Program-made: the position numbers and the translations under genes | The notes under the pieces: model-generated | Databases searched by the model: none | The model's input: the letters and a program-made list of their open reading frames with translations, nothing else | Told to the model about the DNA's origin: nothing | Part shown: piece after piece, positions 10,288 to 20,768 of the stretch | Layout of the letters: every line of letters begins with the position of its first letter | How positions within the stretch are numbered: position 1 is the first letter of the stretch | Assembly: GCA_036924085.1 (NCBI GenBank) | Contig: JAVGWX010000014.1 | Location: 35,845,619-35,909,618, forward strand | Source of the DNA: Ariolimax columbianus | Taxonomy: Eukaryota; Mollusca; Gastropoda; Stylommatophora; Arionidae | Length of the DNA: 64,000 bases | Direction of reading: 5' to 3'

Positions 10288-11532
10288 CATATAGGAGTAG
10301 TTTATTTTTAGCTCATTCTCACCCATCACCGCCACTAGGATGTTGTCGATGATGGTGGGGAACTGGCAGATGAGAAACACCATGATGACTGCGATGAGCA
10401 TAACCGTCAGATTGTGCTCCTTTCTGGCCGAGGCACACATTGATTCCTGCATGCACTTGGACACCCTGACTGCTCGAATCAGCCCCACATTCATGATGAG
10501 GATGATGAGAAATGGTACGAGGAACATGAAAACCAGCTGGGAGTAGATCAGGTAGACGTGTTTAAAAATATGCCCAGCACCGAACTCTGTTTCTACGTAA
10601 TCGGTTATTCTTTTAACACTTGGACCTCTAGGTTCTACGATCCAAGGCGTTGAGTTGGTTAAGTTTGATAGAGTCTGCGGTATATGGAAGTCTGGGATAT
10701 TAATTGACTTGTCACTGAAGGACATCTGCGATGAACAGTTGGAAGTTGTATTCATGAAATTGTGAAACTCCTTACATGTGGCTCCACTGAATGAACTGTT
10801 CGTCACATCAAAACTATTTATAGTTGAACTCTGCTGGGATAGGACATCTTCGCCAGGGTAGATAATTCTATAATGGAAAAATCGAGGGATGTTGTAGGCT
10901 AATGACCAGAGAACTATAAGAATAATGGCGCGGACTGTTCTGGATTTCGTGCAGGTGTTTGCAGCGTGAAGTGGCCAGCAGACCGCAATAAATCGTTCAA
11001 CAGTAAATGCCACACATGTATAGATAGATCCCATTTGAGCAGTAAGAGATAGTGGGTAGCCAACAATGATGGTGTGAGCAGAGACAGATTTGTAGTCTTT
11101 CAGGGAGGATACGAATGGTGCCATCGCTGGCAGGCAGAAGTATATCATCATACTGAACAGGATGCAGTTATCGTAGATAGCCAGGGATATGAGGTAGTAC
11201 GATGTGGACGAACGCATCTGAGGACGGTGAAGCACCACCATGGACACTGTATTGCCCAGAAATCCCAAAACTGCCAGAAAACTGCCTAGTATCCCCCAGA
11301 CAATGAACTTCAGGAGATCTGTATTCTCAATGTCAGGACTCTGCGTTGTTGATGACAAGGCCACAATCAGGCTGCTTCTTTGAGTGGATGCTGTAGTTGT
11401 GAAGATGATGTCTGCACTTGTAGTACTATTCAGCTGTTGAATGAAACTATATCCACGGCCTAAACTGAAGTTGATCGTGTTAATGTTGTTCTGTGGAAAG
11501 TTCTCAGTAAACGAGACAAGATGCAAATTCAT
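10288..11532 (-). CDS. FMRFamide-receptor-like GPCR, first coding exon
   Basis: Residues 1-415 of a predicted 484-residue class A (rhodopsin-type) neuropeptide receptor at the plasma membrane. In motif pattern it is closest to the FMRFamide-receptor-like group of molluscs and annelids. The N-tail (1-72) has sequons at N21 and N35. TM1 is about 73-100 with G93-N94. TM2 has LAIYD ending at D121. TM3 ends in E179-R180-F181, an ERF variant of DRY. TM4 has W209. A long second extracellular loop (about 218-324) has sequons at N245, N261, N265, N290 and N293. TM5 has P340 and TM6 has CQFP at 389-392. No cysteine sits at the usual start of TM3. The start is the ATG at 11532. The exon stops at ATG|GTAGGT in phase 0; unspliced, the frame closes four codons later. 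It joins the exon at 5626 across a 4.66-kb intron. The ligand cannot be told from sequence. Confidence 0.92.
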
Positions 11533-11603
11533 GGTTGTATTCGTGACATGACTTTATCTCCCCCAAAGAGCGCTCATTGAAGCAGACACAAGTTCTCAGC
11601 TTA

Positions 11604-11613
11604 CTTATAAATA
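11604..11613 (-). promoter_or_regulatory. Candidate TATA box of GPCR
   Basis: TATTTATAAG on the minus strand, 72 bases upstream of the GPCR ATG. This spacing would give a 5' leader of about 40 bases. An upstream non-coding exon is an equally open possibility. Confidence 0.3.
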
Positions 11614-11619
11614 CCGGAT

Positions 11620-12245
11620 ACATCGCAATTTATCATTGCCATCTTTATATCGATGAACTAAATCGATTTGCGAAGTTAATTTATACTTTGTCAACTGCAT
11701 AATTTTTTCCAGTAACGTTTGGTTTGTGAAATTCTCAATTTTGTCATCATGTTCACACTACTGGAATAACATATTCAAATAATGACAATATTTGTCAGGT
11801 AATTATTGTTAACATTCAATAACGTATTCCATTTGTGAAGTTCCTTCAGTCTTTAGTTAGGCCTAGTACTTGTCTTCGTGAAGGCCATGTTGACCATTCA
11901 ACTTGAACTTTCAGTTCCATGCCTGTCTCGTTTATTCAAAAACTCATATGACCTTGAATAATATCAAGCCATTCCAGTTCTGAGACATTTGTAACACCAC
12001 TCTGAAAAATAGATGATACCAGCTAAGTATGTAATGGGACATGTTTGGTATCTGAAATTTAATCATAGACAAATAACTGATTGTCATAAACATTTTGAAA
12101 GTGGCGTGCGTTCTTGAAGTTGGAGCATCCTTGGTGCCAGGAGATAAGTGTGCGTGTTTACACCCACACACACATGCCATATTTCTGCATCAAGGATGCA
12201 CCCCAATTTTAAAATGCAATATTTTGAGAAAAAAGGAACATAGAA
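11620..12245. other. GPCR upstream region, no gene
   Basis: AT-rich DNA between the receptor start and the large minisatellite. No gene is recognised. It could hold regulatory sequence for the receptor. Confidence 0.4.
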
Positions 12246-12249
12246 ATAA

Positions 12250-15200
12250 TGTCTCAGCACTTTCACCTGCCTTACCAAGATGTGTGTGGCTGATCTCAGC
12301 ACTTTTATCTACCTTACCAAGATGTGTGTGGCTGATCTCAGCACTTTCATCTACCTTACCAAGAGGTTTTGTGTGTGGCTGAGCCCAGCACTTTCATCTA
12401 CCTTACCAAGAGGTTTTGTGTGTGGCTGAGCCCAGCACTTTCATCTACCTTACCAAGATGTGTGTGGCTGATCTCAGCACTTTTATCTACCTTACCAAGA
12501 TGTGTGTGGCTGATCTCAGCACTTTCATCTACCTTACCAAGAGGTTTTGTGTGTGGCTGATCTCAGCACTTTCACCTGCCTTACCAAGATGTGTGTGGCT
12601 GATCTCAGCACTTTCATCTACCTTACCAAGAGGTTTTGTGTGTGGCTGAGCCCAGCACTTTCATCTACCTTACCAAGAGGTTTTGTGTGTGGCTGAGCCC
12701 AGCACTTTCATCTACCTTACCAAGATGTGTGTGGCTGATCTCAGCACTTTTATCTACCTTACCAAGATGTGTGTGGCTGATCTCAGCACTTTCATCTACC
12801 TTACCAAGAGGTTTTGTGTGTGGCTGATCTCAGCACTTTCACCTGCCTTACCAAGATGTGTGTGGCTGATCTCAGCACTTTTATCTACCTTACCAAGATG
12901 TGTGTGGCTGATCTCAGCACTTTCATCTACCTTACCAAGAGGTTTTGTGTGTGGCTGATCTCAGCACTTTTATCTACCTTACCAAGAGGTTTTGTGTGTG
13001 GCTGATCTCAGCACTTTCACCTGCCTTACCAAGATGTGTGTGGCTGATCTCAGCACTTTTATCTACCTTACCAAGATGTGTGTGGCTGATCTCAGCACTT
13101 TCATCTACCTTACCAAGAGGTTTTGTGTGTGGCTGAGCCCAGCACTTTCATCTACCTTACCAAGAGGTTTTGTGTGTGGCTGAGCCCAGCACTTTCATCT
13201 ACCTTACCAAGATGTGTGTGGCTGATCTCAGCACTTTTATCTACCTTACCAAGAGGTTTTGTGTGTGGCTGATCTCAGCACTTTCACCTGCCTTACCAAG
13301 AGGTGTGTGGCTGATCTCAGCACTTTCACCTGCCTTACCAAGAGGTTTTGTGTGTGGCTGATCTCAGCACTTTCATCTACCTTACCAAGATGTGTGTAGC
13401 TGATCTCAGCACTTTTATCTACCTTACCAAGATGTGTGTGGCTGATCTCAGCACTTTTATCTACCTTACCAAGAGGTTTTGTGTGTGGCTGATCTCAGCA
13501 CTTTCATCTACCTTACCAAGAGGTTTTGTGTGTGGCTGATCTCAGCACTTTCACCTGCCTTACCAAGATGTGTGTGGCTGATCTCAGCACTTTTATCTAC
13601 CTTACCAAGAGGTTTTGTGTGTGGCTGATCTCAGCACTTTCATCTACCTTACCAAGATGTGTGTAGCTGATCTCAGCACTTTTATCTACCTTACCAAGAA
13701 GTTTTGTGTGTGGCTGATCTCAGCACTTTTATCTGCCTTACCAAGAGGTGTGTGGCTGATCTCAGCACATTTATCTACCTTACCAAGAGGTTTTGTGTGT
13801 GGCTGATCTCAGCACTTTTATCTACCTTACCAAGAGGTTTTGTGTGTGGCTGATCTCAGCACTTTTATCTACCTTACCAAGAGGTTTTGTGTGTGGCTGA
13901 GCCCAGCACTTTTATCTACCTTACCAAGATGTGTGTGGCTGATCTCAGCACTTTTATCTACCTTACCAAGAGGTTTTGTGTGTGGCTGATCTCAGCACTT
14001 TCATCTACCTTACCAAGATGTGTGTAGCTGATCTCAGCACTTTTATCTACCTTACCAAGAGGTTTTGTGTGTGGCTGATCTCAGCACTTTTATCTGCCTT
14101 ACCAAGAGGTTTTGTGTGTGGCTGATCTCAGCACTTTTATCTGCCTTACCAAGAGGTTTTGTGTGTGGCTGATCTCAGCACTTTTATCTACCTTACCAAG
14201 AGGTTTTGTGTGTGGCTGATCTCAGCACTTTTATCTACCTTACCAAGATGTGTGTGGCTGATCTCAGCACTTTTATCTACCTTACCAAGAGGTTTTGTGT
14301 GTGGCTGATCCCAGCACTTTCATCTACCTTACCAAGAGGTTTTGTGTGTGGCTGAGCCCAGCACTTTCATCTACCTTACCAAGAGGTTTTGTGTGTGGCT
14401 GAGCCCAGCACTTTCATCTACCTTACCAAGATGTTTTGTGTGTGGCTGAGCCCAGCACTTTTATCTACCTTACCAAGAGGTTTTGTGTGTGGCTGATCTC
14501 AGCACTTTCACCTGCCTTACCAAGAGGTTTTGTGTGTGGCTGATCTCAGCACTTTCACCTGCCTTACCAAGAGGTTTTGTGTGTGGCTGATCTCAGCACT
14601 TTCACCTGCCTTACCAAGAGGTTTTGTGTGTGGCTGATCTCAGCACTTTCACCTGCCTTACCAAGAGGTTTTGTGTGTGGCTGATCTCAGCACTTTCACC
14701 TGCCTTACCAAGAGGTTTTGTGTGTGGCTGATCTCAGCACTTTCACCTGCCTTACCAAGAGGTTTTGTGTGTGGCTGATCTCAGCACTTTCACCTGCCTT
14801 ACCAAGAGGTTTTGTGTGTGGCTGATCTCAGCACTTTCACCTGCCTTACCAAGAGGTTTTGTGTGTGGCTGATCTCAGCACTTTCACCTGCCTTACCAAG
14901 AGGTTTTGTGTGTGGCTGATCTCAGCACTTTCACCTGCCTTACCAAGATGTGTGTGGCTGATCTCAGCACTTTTATCTACCTTACCAAGAGGTTTTGTGT
15001 GTGGCCGATCTCAGCACTTTTATCTACCTTACCAAGAGGTTTTGTGTGTGGCTGATCTCAGCACTTTCACCTGCCTTACCAAGAGGTTTTGTGTGTGGCT
15101 GATCTCAGCACTTTCACCTGCCTTACCAAGAGGTTTTGTGTGTGGCTGATCTCAGCACTTTCACCTGCCTTACCAAGAGGTTTTGTGTGTGGCTGATCTC

Positions 15201-15465
15201 AGCACTTTCACCTGCCTTACCAAGAGGTTTTGTGTGTGGCTGATCTCAGCACTTTCACCTGCCTTACCAAGAGGTTTTGTGTGTGGCTGATCTCAGCACT
15301 TTCACCTGCCTTACCAAGAGGTTTTGTGTGTGGCTGATCTCAGCACTTTCACCTGCCTTACCAAGAGGTTTTGTGTGTGGCTGATCTCAGCACTTTCACC
15401 TGCCTTACCAAGATGTGTGTGGCTGATCTCAGCACTTTTATCTACCTTACCAAGAGGTTTTGTGG
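12250..15465. repeat. 3.2-kb 42/47-bp minisatellite
   Basis: About 70 tandem units of two lengths sharing CTGATCTCAGCACTTT and CTACCTTACCAAGA. A 42-bp type ends AAGATGTGTGTGG and a 47-bp type ends AAGAGGTTTTGTGTGTGG. In the first part they alternate in a higher-order pattern: six units (three of each length) make 267 bp, seen at 12369 and again at 12636. The 3' third (about 14480-15400) is almost pure 47-bp type with ACCTGCC in place of ATCTACC. Many short frames open here but are by-products of the repeat. Confidence 0.97.
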
Positions 15466-15584
15466 ATGACTAAGTGACAAGTTTTCTTTTAGAATACAGA
15501 CATACATGTCTTGTCTTCATCTTATATATTTGACCTCTACTTGTCCTTTCCGTATAGTTTTCAGCGGGGTCTTTTGGTTTTAAG

Positions 15585-16005
15585 AACATGTGGTTGCATG
15601 TTTAGGGTACTGGTCTCTTAACCAAAGGGAGACAGGCTCAAAACCTTGTTAGGGATCAAGATGCTAAGCAGTGCATGATCTGCAGCGGCCAACGACCCAA
15701 AGCTGACTGCTGGCATTTAGGGTCAGCAAACCAGAGCTGCTAAGACACCTCCACGATGTGATCCTGGATAACAGGCTGCACCAGAGCAAACTGGCTAAGG
15801 AGAAGGGATCGAAGAGGGAAGGCTAACCTGGTTCCCAAAAATTCCTGTTGAAGTCGGATGTGTTGAATTGAAAGGTACAAATATCACAATCAAGCTGTAT
15901 ACTACAACACAACACATTCTGCTATCTAGACATCATCCTTCAACTTGCAAAGCTCTTTTCAGGGCTTGATAGCAGCAGATTAAGAACGACGAAGAAGAAG
16001 AAAAA
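15585..16005 (+). mobile_element. SINE-A, near full length
   Basis: Longest unexpanded SINE-A copy. It has a tRNA-like 5' head (GTTTAGGGTACTGG, then a degenerate B box AGGCTCAAAACC), a middle part with GGGTCAGCAAACC and TGATCCTGGATAACAGGCTG, the core TTGAAGTCGGATGTGTTG, and a 3' end GAACGACGAAGAAGAAGA. The GAA tail marks plus orientation. No coding capacity. Confidence 0.65.
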
Positions 16006-16320
16006 CTTTGTTAAAGTCTACTTTTGTTGTTGCCAGGACTAAAATAAACATGTTGCCTGTGCACTTAGTAATGACTGCAGGTACATGCAACCTTTATTCC
16101 TCCACCCTAAAAATACCCCACCTCTGCTGGAGCAATCAGAATAACCACAGTAATGAGTCTGTTGTTGTTACAGCAGTTATATCTTTTTAAATATAATTGT
16201 CCAAATATGGCAACTGCCTCGAGTCTGGTTACTTCCATTTATTCTCTTTTCATCCCTAACTTCTCAGAGACTTCCGTATTTGTTTTCTGTAAATGAGATG
16301 TGCTCTATTCTTCTATCTAT
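16006..16320. other. No feature recognised
   Basis: Intronic DNA of the plus-strand gene without a recognised gene or repeat. Confidence 0.4.
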
Positions 16321-16324
16321 CCCA

Positions 16325-16572
16325 ATGTGGGTGTCGGCCTGCCCAGGTGTGGGTGTTGGCCTTTCCAGGTGTTAGGATGTCCGGGTGTGGGTGTCTACCT
16401 GCCCAGGTGTGGGTGTTGGCCTTTCCAGGTGTTAGGATGTCCGGGTGTGGGTGTCTACCTGCCCTAATTTTGGTGTTGGGTTGTGCTGATGTTGGCCTGC
16501 CCTGGTGCGGGTGTCAGCGTGCCCTGGTGCGGGTGTCAGCGTGCCCTGGTGCGGGTGTCAGCGTGGCCTGGT
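16325..16572. repeat. 60-bp and 22-bp minisatellite
   Basis: Two and a half copies of a 60-bp unit (GTGTTGGCCTTTCCAGGTGT and GTGTCTACCTGCCC) followed by three copies of a 22-bp unit (GCGGGTGTCAGCGTGCCCTG). G/T-rich on this strand. Confidence 0.9.
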
Positions 16573-16574
16573 GT

Positions 16575-16795
16575 TGGTATTGGGCTGAAGATAAGGTGTG
16601 ATGAGGGAGAAGATAAGGTGTGTTCAGATGAAAGGTAAGATGTGTTGAGGAGAACGATAGGTTGTGTTAAGGAGAAAGATAAAGTTTATTCAGAAAGATA
16701 AAATATCTTGAGGAGAAAGATAAGATGTATTGAGGAGAAAGATAAGATGTATTGAGGAGAAAGGTAAGATGTGTTGAGGAGAAAGATAAGATCTG
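16575..16795. repeat. 22-25-bp minisatellite
   Basis: About nine imperfect units based on GATAAGATGTATTGAGGAGA, ending about 80 bases before exon C. Confidence 0.85.
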
Positions 16796-16877
16796 AAATG
16801 ATGTACAGACAAATAAAATATTTCGTTCACTGCTTTCGTCTGCTCTTACTCTCTCACTCTCTCTCTCTCTGTTTCAG

Positions 16878-17067
16878 TGAGGCTAGTAGTACCAGGCTAC
16901 CTTCTACCTCATCTGGTAAACAACAGCGACAACATAATTCACAAGTTGTACATAAAACTCGGTTTGCTAACGATGACCATGTGAACGGAAGATCTACCCT
17001 AGGCAGCAGGGTCGAGAGGCACCCTAGTGACCGTCTTGGAAGGGATGAAGCAGAGATGTTCTACAAG
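16878..17067 (+). CDS. Unknown gene, internal exon C
   Basis: Third supported exon of the unrecognised plus-strand gene. A long pyrimidine tract (CT repeats) and GTTTCAG precede it; the donor is TACAAG|GTAGGA. Its first base completes the codon left by exon B, and the frame then stays open for 63 codons, ending in phase 0. The product is hydrophilic and low in hydrophobics: a serine/threonine-rich start (EASSTRLPSTSSGKQQRQHN), a basic middle, then RVERHPSDRLGRDEAEMFYK. Together the three exons give 138 residues with no transmembrane or known domain, so a disordered region of a larger protein is likely. Function unknown. Confidence 0.6.
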
Positions 17068-17440
17068 GTAGGATTTGTGTTTTTCAGAGTTGTCATAGCA
17101 CTAGCTTCTATTGTCAAAACTTGCAACAAATGTCCAGTCTACACAGTTGAAAACGGGTACCTTACTTTCTGTAAAAAGAACACATGGCAGCAAGGACAGG
17201 AGCAGACAGAAAGCAGTGGTCTTATGCAATGAAGTCTCTAACACTTCATCCCTGAAAGCAGTGTTGCGAGACTACCTGTATCCGTGGTTCGCGCACATCA
17301 TCACAATTTGTTTAGACTACCTCCGCTACCGTCTGTGTTTACAGGCAAACCAGATTAACCTTAGTGCCTTTATCATTATGTTGGTGGCTTTGGCTCTCAC
17401 CTTGTGACCAACACTTTGTGAATACCAGGAACATTATTTC
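17068..17440. other. Intron start with SINE-F fragment
   Basis: After the donor there is no recognised gene. At 17205-17275 a SINE-F fragment is visible (AATGAAGTCTCTAACACTTC, GAAAGCAGTGTTGCGAGACT). Confidence 0.45.
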
Positions 17441-17447
17441 TGTGCCA

Positions 17448-17708
17448 GCCCCTTTGTTTTTTGTTTTTTTTTGTGTTCGCCTTATTTATCTATTCCTCAA
17501 GGCGGTGTGCGTTGCACTGTGGTTTTTATTTTGCGCCTGTCTGCCTAGTGCATCCGGCTTCAGCGTGCATTTTATGTAAGGGTCTGCTTCCTTCTGCATT
17601 TTCTAAGGGTTTGCTTCCCCGGGGTAACGGCCGGTGCTGTAATAGGGATCGAACCAAGCACTTTTGGTTGTGAGCCGTGTCACTTAACCGCTAGCCCACT
17701 TCGTTCCC
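17448..17708 (-). mobile_element. SINE-B copy
   Basis: tRNA-derived SINE on the minus strand: A-box region CTAGCGGTTAAGTG, a B-box-like TGGTTCGATCCC, then the body with GGGGAAGCAAACCC and TGCACGCTGAAGCCGGATG, ending in an A-rich tail (T-rich on plus). A possible 6-bp target duplication GTGCCA flanks it (17442-17447, 17709-17714). Other copies are at 31363, 39036, 45955 and 47125. Confidence 0.8.
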
Positions 17709-17849
17709 GTGCCAATCGTTATGAACATAGAGATTTGGTCCTGATCATGCTACTTTCACAACCTGTTAGATATCACACCCCCGCTGCTTTGCGCGATACC
17801 TGTTTATGGCAAAGGCTTTGGGAGTAAATCCTGAGGCAAAATCTGCATC

Positions 17850-18075
17850 CTGTGCTATCTCCAGTCGTTATGATAATGTCTTGTCACTTACCAAATGTAG
17901 CTCAGGACAAGAGAGGGAGGTTGACAAATTGCATAAAACTTCCTCACTTTAATCCAAATCATCGCGCAAGTCATCCATTTCAGATGACAGAGAAAAATGA
18001 AAAGATTGTACACACAGAACAACATAGAGAGTGGTCTTCGTCACGTGTGATGGACGAACAACACATCACATCACC
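17850..18075 (+). mobile_element. SINE-E copy
   Basis: Body and 3' part of SINE-E, matching 58262-58515 in the opposite orientation (CTTCCTCACTTTAATCCAAA, GTGATGGACGAAC). Confidence 0.55.
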
Positions 18076-18129
18076 TTTGTTTTTATTTATTCTACAATCC
18101 ATCCTTCTTAGATCCTGGGTCTGTGAATG

Positions 18130-18721
18130 TCAGAGTTGTCAGTGATCATCACAACCGAAGGCCTCTTTACAGGCGGTAACAAAATACCTCCACTTCTTAG
18201 ATCTTGGGTCAGTGACTGTCAAAGTTGTTAGTGATGATCAAACTTGATGGTTGTCATTAAGGGAAGCAGCAAATCCCCTCCACTTTTTAGGTCCTGGGTT
18301 AGTGACTGTCAAAGTTGTTAGTGATGATCGAACTTGATGGTTGTCATTAAGGGAAGCAGCAAACCCCCTCCACTTCTTAGGTCCTGGGTTAGTGACTGTC
18401 AAAGTTGTTAGTGATGATCGAACTTGATGGTTGTCATTAAGGGAAGCAGCAAACCCCCTCCACTTCTTAGGTCCTGGGTTACTGACTGTCAAAGTTGTTA
18501 GTGATGATCGAACTTGATGGTTGTCATTAAGGGAAGCAGCAAACCATCTCCACTTCTTAGGTCCTGGGCTAGTGACTGTCAAAGTTGTTAGTGACTCAAA
18601 GTTTTCAGTGGTCATCACACTTGATGGTGTCATTAAGGGAAGCAGCAAACCCCCTCCACTTTTTAGGTCTTGGGTTAGTGACTGTCAAAGTTTTCAGTGG
18701 TCATCAAACTTGATGTTATTT
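18130..18721. repeat. 90-bp tandem array
   Basis: About six copies of a 90-bp unit (GTCATTAAGGGAAGCAGCAA, CCTCCACTTCTTAGGTCCTG, AGTGACTGTCAAAGTTGTTA). The central units are nearly identical. Ninety is a multiple of three, so the minus strand stays open over 18238-18648 without other coding evidence. It is related to the array at 18926. Confidence 0.95.
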
Positions 18722-18925
18722 AGTTTAGTTTAGTTGAAGAACCAACGTCATTCCTCACGGTTTAACCCATTAAGTGCTCTGTTCTTCTCCATATTTTTGG
18801 AGAATCAGCACAATGAACGAACTCTGTAGCACCGGCCAGGATCCTGTATTAGATTGGGTAGATTTTAAACATAATTTAGAATTTTGCCCGGGTAGTGGCC
18901 ATTAAGACTACTAATTTCGATTTCC
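18722..18925 (-). mobile_element. SINE-C fragment splitting the arrays
   Basis: Shares AGTGCTCTGTTCTTCTCC, ATATTTTTGGAGAATC and TTTTGCCCGGGTAGTGGC blocks with 43680-43860. It sits between the 90-bp array and the related array that follows. Confidence 0.6.
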
Positions 18926-19500
18926 ATGTTTGTTGGTGTCTTTAAGGGCAGCAACAAACTCCCTCCACTTCTTAGATCATCGGTCAGTGATTGTCAGAGT
19001 TGTCAGTGATCATGATGTTTGTTGGTGTTTTTAAGGGCAGCAACAAACTCCCTCCTTTTCTTAGATCATCGGTCAGTGATTGTCAGAGTTGTCAGTGATC
19101 ATCATGTTTGTTGGTGTCTTTAAGGGCAGCAACAAACTCTCTCTACTTCTTAGATCATCGGTCAGTGATTGTCAGAGTTGTCAGTGATCATCATGTTTGT
19201 TGGTGTCTTTAAGGGCAGCAACAAACTCCCTCCACTTCTTAGATCATCGGTCAGTGATTGTCAGAGTTGTCAGTGATCATCATGTTTGTTGGTGTCTTTA
19301 AGGGCAGCAACAAACTCTCTCTACTTCTTAGATTATCGGTCAGTGATTGTCAGAGTTGTCAGTGATCATCATGTTTGTTGGTGTCTTTAAGGGCAGCAAC
19401 AAACTCTCTCTACTTCTTAGATCCTCAGTCAGTGATTGTCAAAGTTGTCAGTGAAAATCATGTTTGTTGGTGTCTTTAAGGGCAGGAACAAACTCGGGCT
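18926..19500. repeat. About 89-bp tandem array
   Basis: About six and a half copies of a unit with GTTGGTGTCTTTAAGGGCAG, CCTCCACTTCTTAGATCATC and GTCAGTGATTGTCAGAGTTG. It is clearly homologous to the 90-bp array at 18130 but forms a separate subfamily. Confidence 0.93.
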
Positions 19501-19654
19501 CTGATTCAGAATTTCCTTTCTGGCTTCTATGATTCTTCACCAAGCTGTTTTAGCTAGACCTCTGTTTTGCTTTCCCTGTGGGATCCATAACGTGGCAGTT
19601 CTAGTGATTGTTCAGTTCTTAGAACGTGGCTCATCCAATTTTAGCATCGACCGG

Positions 19655-19740
19655 ATATCTTCTTCTTCTTCTTCGTACGCTGTCAGACGTCAACCTGTAT
19701 ATTTTAGAAAAAAGCAGCGGTCATCCTGAGACTGTCCGAC
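19655..19740 (-). mobile_element. LINE-H 3' tip
   Basis: Very short minus-strand LINE-H end: TTCTTCTTCTTCGTACGCTG is the reverse complement of the GAA-tailed 3' end, followed by GTCAGACGTCAA and CATCCTGAGACTGTC. Confidence 0.7.
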
Positions 19741-19834
19741 CGGATATGATGGTGTGGGTGTCTTCTTGGCTGCTCCGAGTGAGAAGTTTACACCACCGCC
19801 AACCAGAAACTGCAAGAACAATCCATCCAGCTGT

Positions 19835-20115
19835 CTTATAATCCATCAGTATGTCCTTCATTCCATCAGTATGTTCTTTACATCCATCCATCCTTCATTT
19901 CATCCATCTGGCCTACATTCTATTCATCCATCCTACAATCCATCTGCCTTACATTCTATTTATAGATCATACAATCCATCCATATGTCCTACATTCTATT
20001 CATCCATCCTACATCCATCTGCCTTACATTCTATTTATAGATCATACAATCCATCCATATGTCCTACATTTTATTCATCCATCCATCCGTCCTACACTCC
20101 ATCCATATACAAAGT
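19835..20115. repeat. CATC-rich degenerate array
   Basis: Imperfect repeats built on CCATCC and TACATTCTATTCATCCATCC, with an approximately 70-bp higher-order copy (CATACAATCCATCCATATGT occurs twice). Confidence 0.85.
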
Positions 20116-20597
20116 GAATATTTTTTTTGGGGGGTAGGGGGCACATAACAAGTATTACACTGTTAACAATATGAAACCAGCCATAATCAAAATTTGATGT
20201 AAAGTCTGCATCATCCCCTCTCTCGAGTCATTTACCCTGGAGTGATGAACGCTCGTGTGTTTCAATGATCCCAGAAGCTAAACCAGTGAAAGTGATCAGA
20301 AGGGTAACCCAGGTCCTGGGGGAGAGAATGAACTAAAAATAGAAAACTTGCCTAGAGTTTAATAGGTTAGATTAGTGCCGGCAATGCACATTCAATTAAA
20401 AAAATTTGGTTACAGAAACATTGACAACAAAACAAATGTATACAGCCTTGGGAAAGGAAGAACTTCAGGAAGAGAGGAGAATCACGTAACGGAGTGAAAA
20501 CTGCAAGGAAGCTACATGTCTGGCTTTTCTTCTGACTGCTAAGAAGAAAATCAAAATAGTGACATGGAAAAGCAGCACATATAGCTAAAGAGATGAG
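20116..20597. other. No feature recognised
   Basis: AT-rich DNA without a recognised gene. A short G-run follows the CATC array. Confidence 0.4.
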
Positions 20598-20768
20598 GAA
20601 TTACAACCTGGCACCTGCCGAAGACGGATGTGTCAGACCGAAAGGTGAAAATATCGCAGTCAAACTGTAAACTTGCGACACAACGCAAATCCGTTCTCCA
20701 GACTACATCCTGCTACTTGCTAAGCCCCGTTCAGGGCTTGGTAGCGGGAGATTGAGAATAAACGATGG
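20598..20768 (+). mobile_element. SINE-A 3' half
   Basis: Contains the core GACGGATGTGTCAGACCG, the block CAGTCAAACTGTAAAC and the 3' end GGCTTGGTAGCGGGAGATTG. The GAA tail is missing and it runs straight into LINE-L. Confidence 0.7.
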
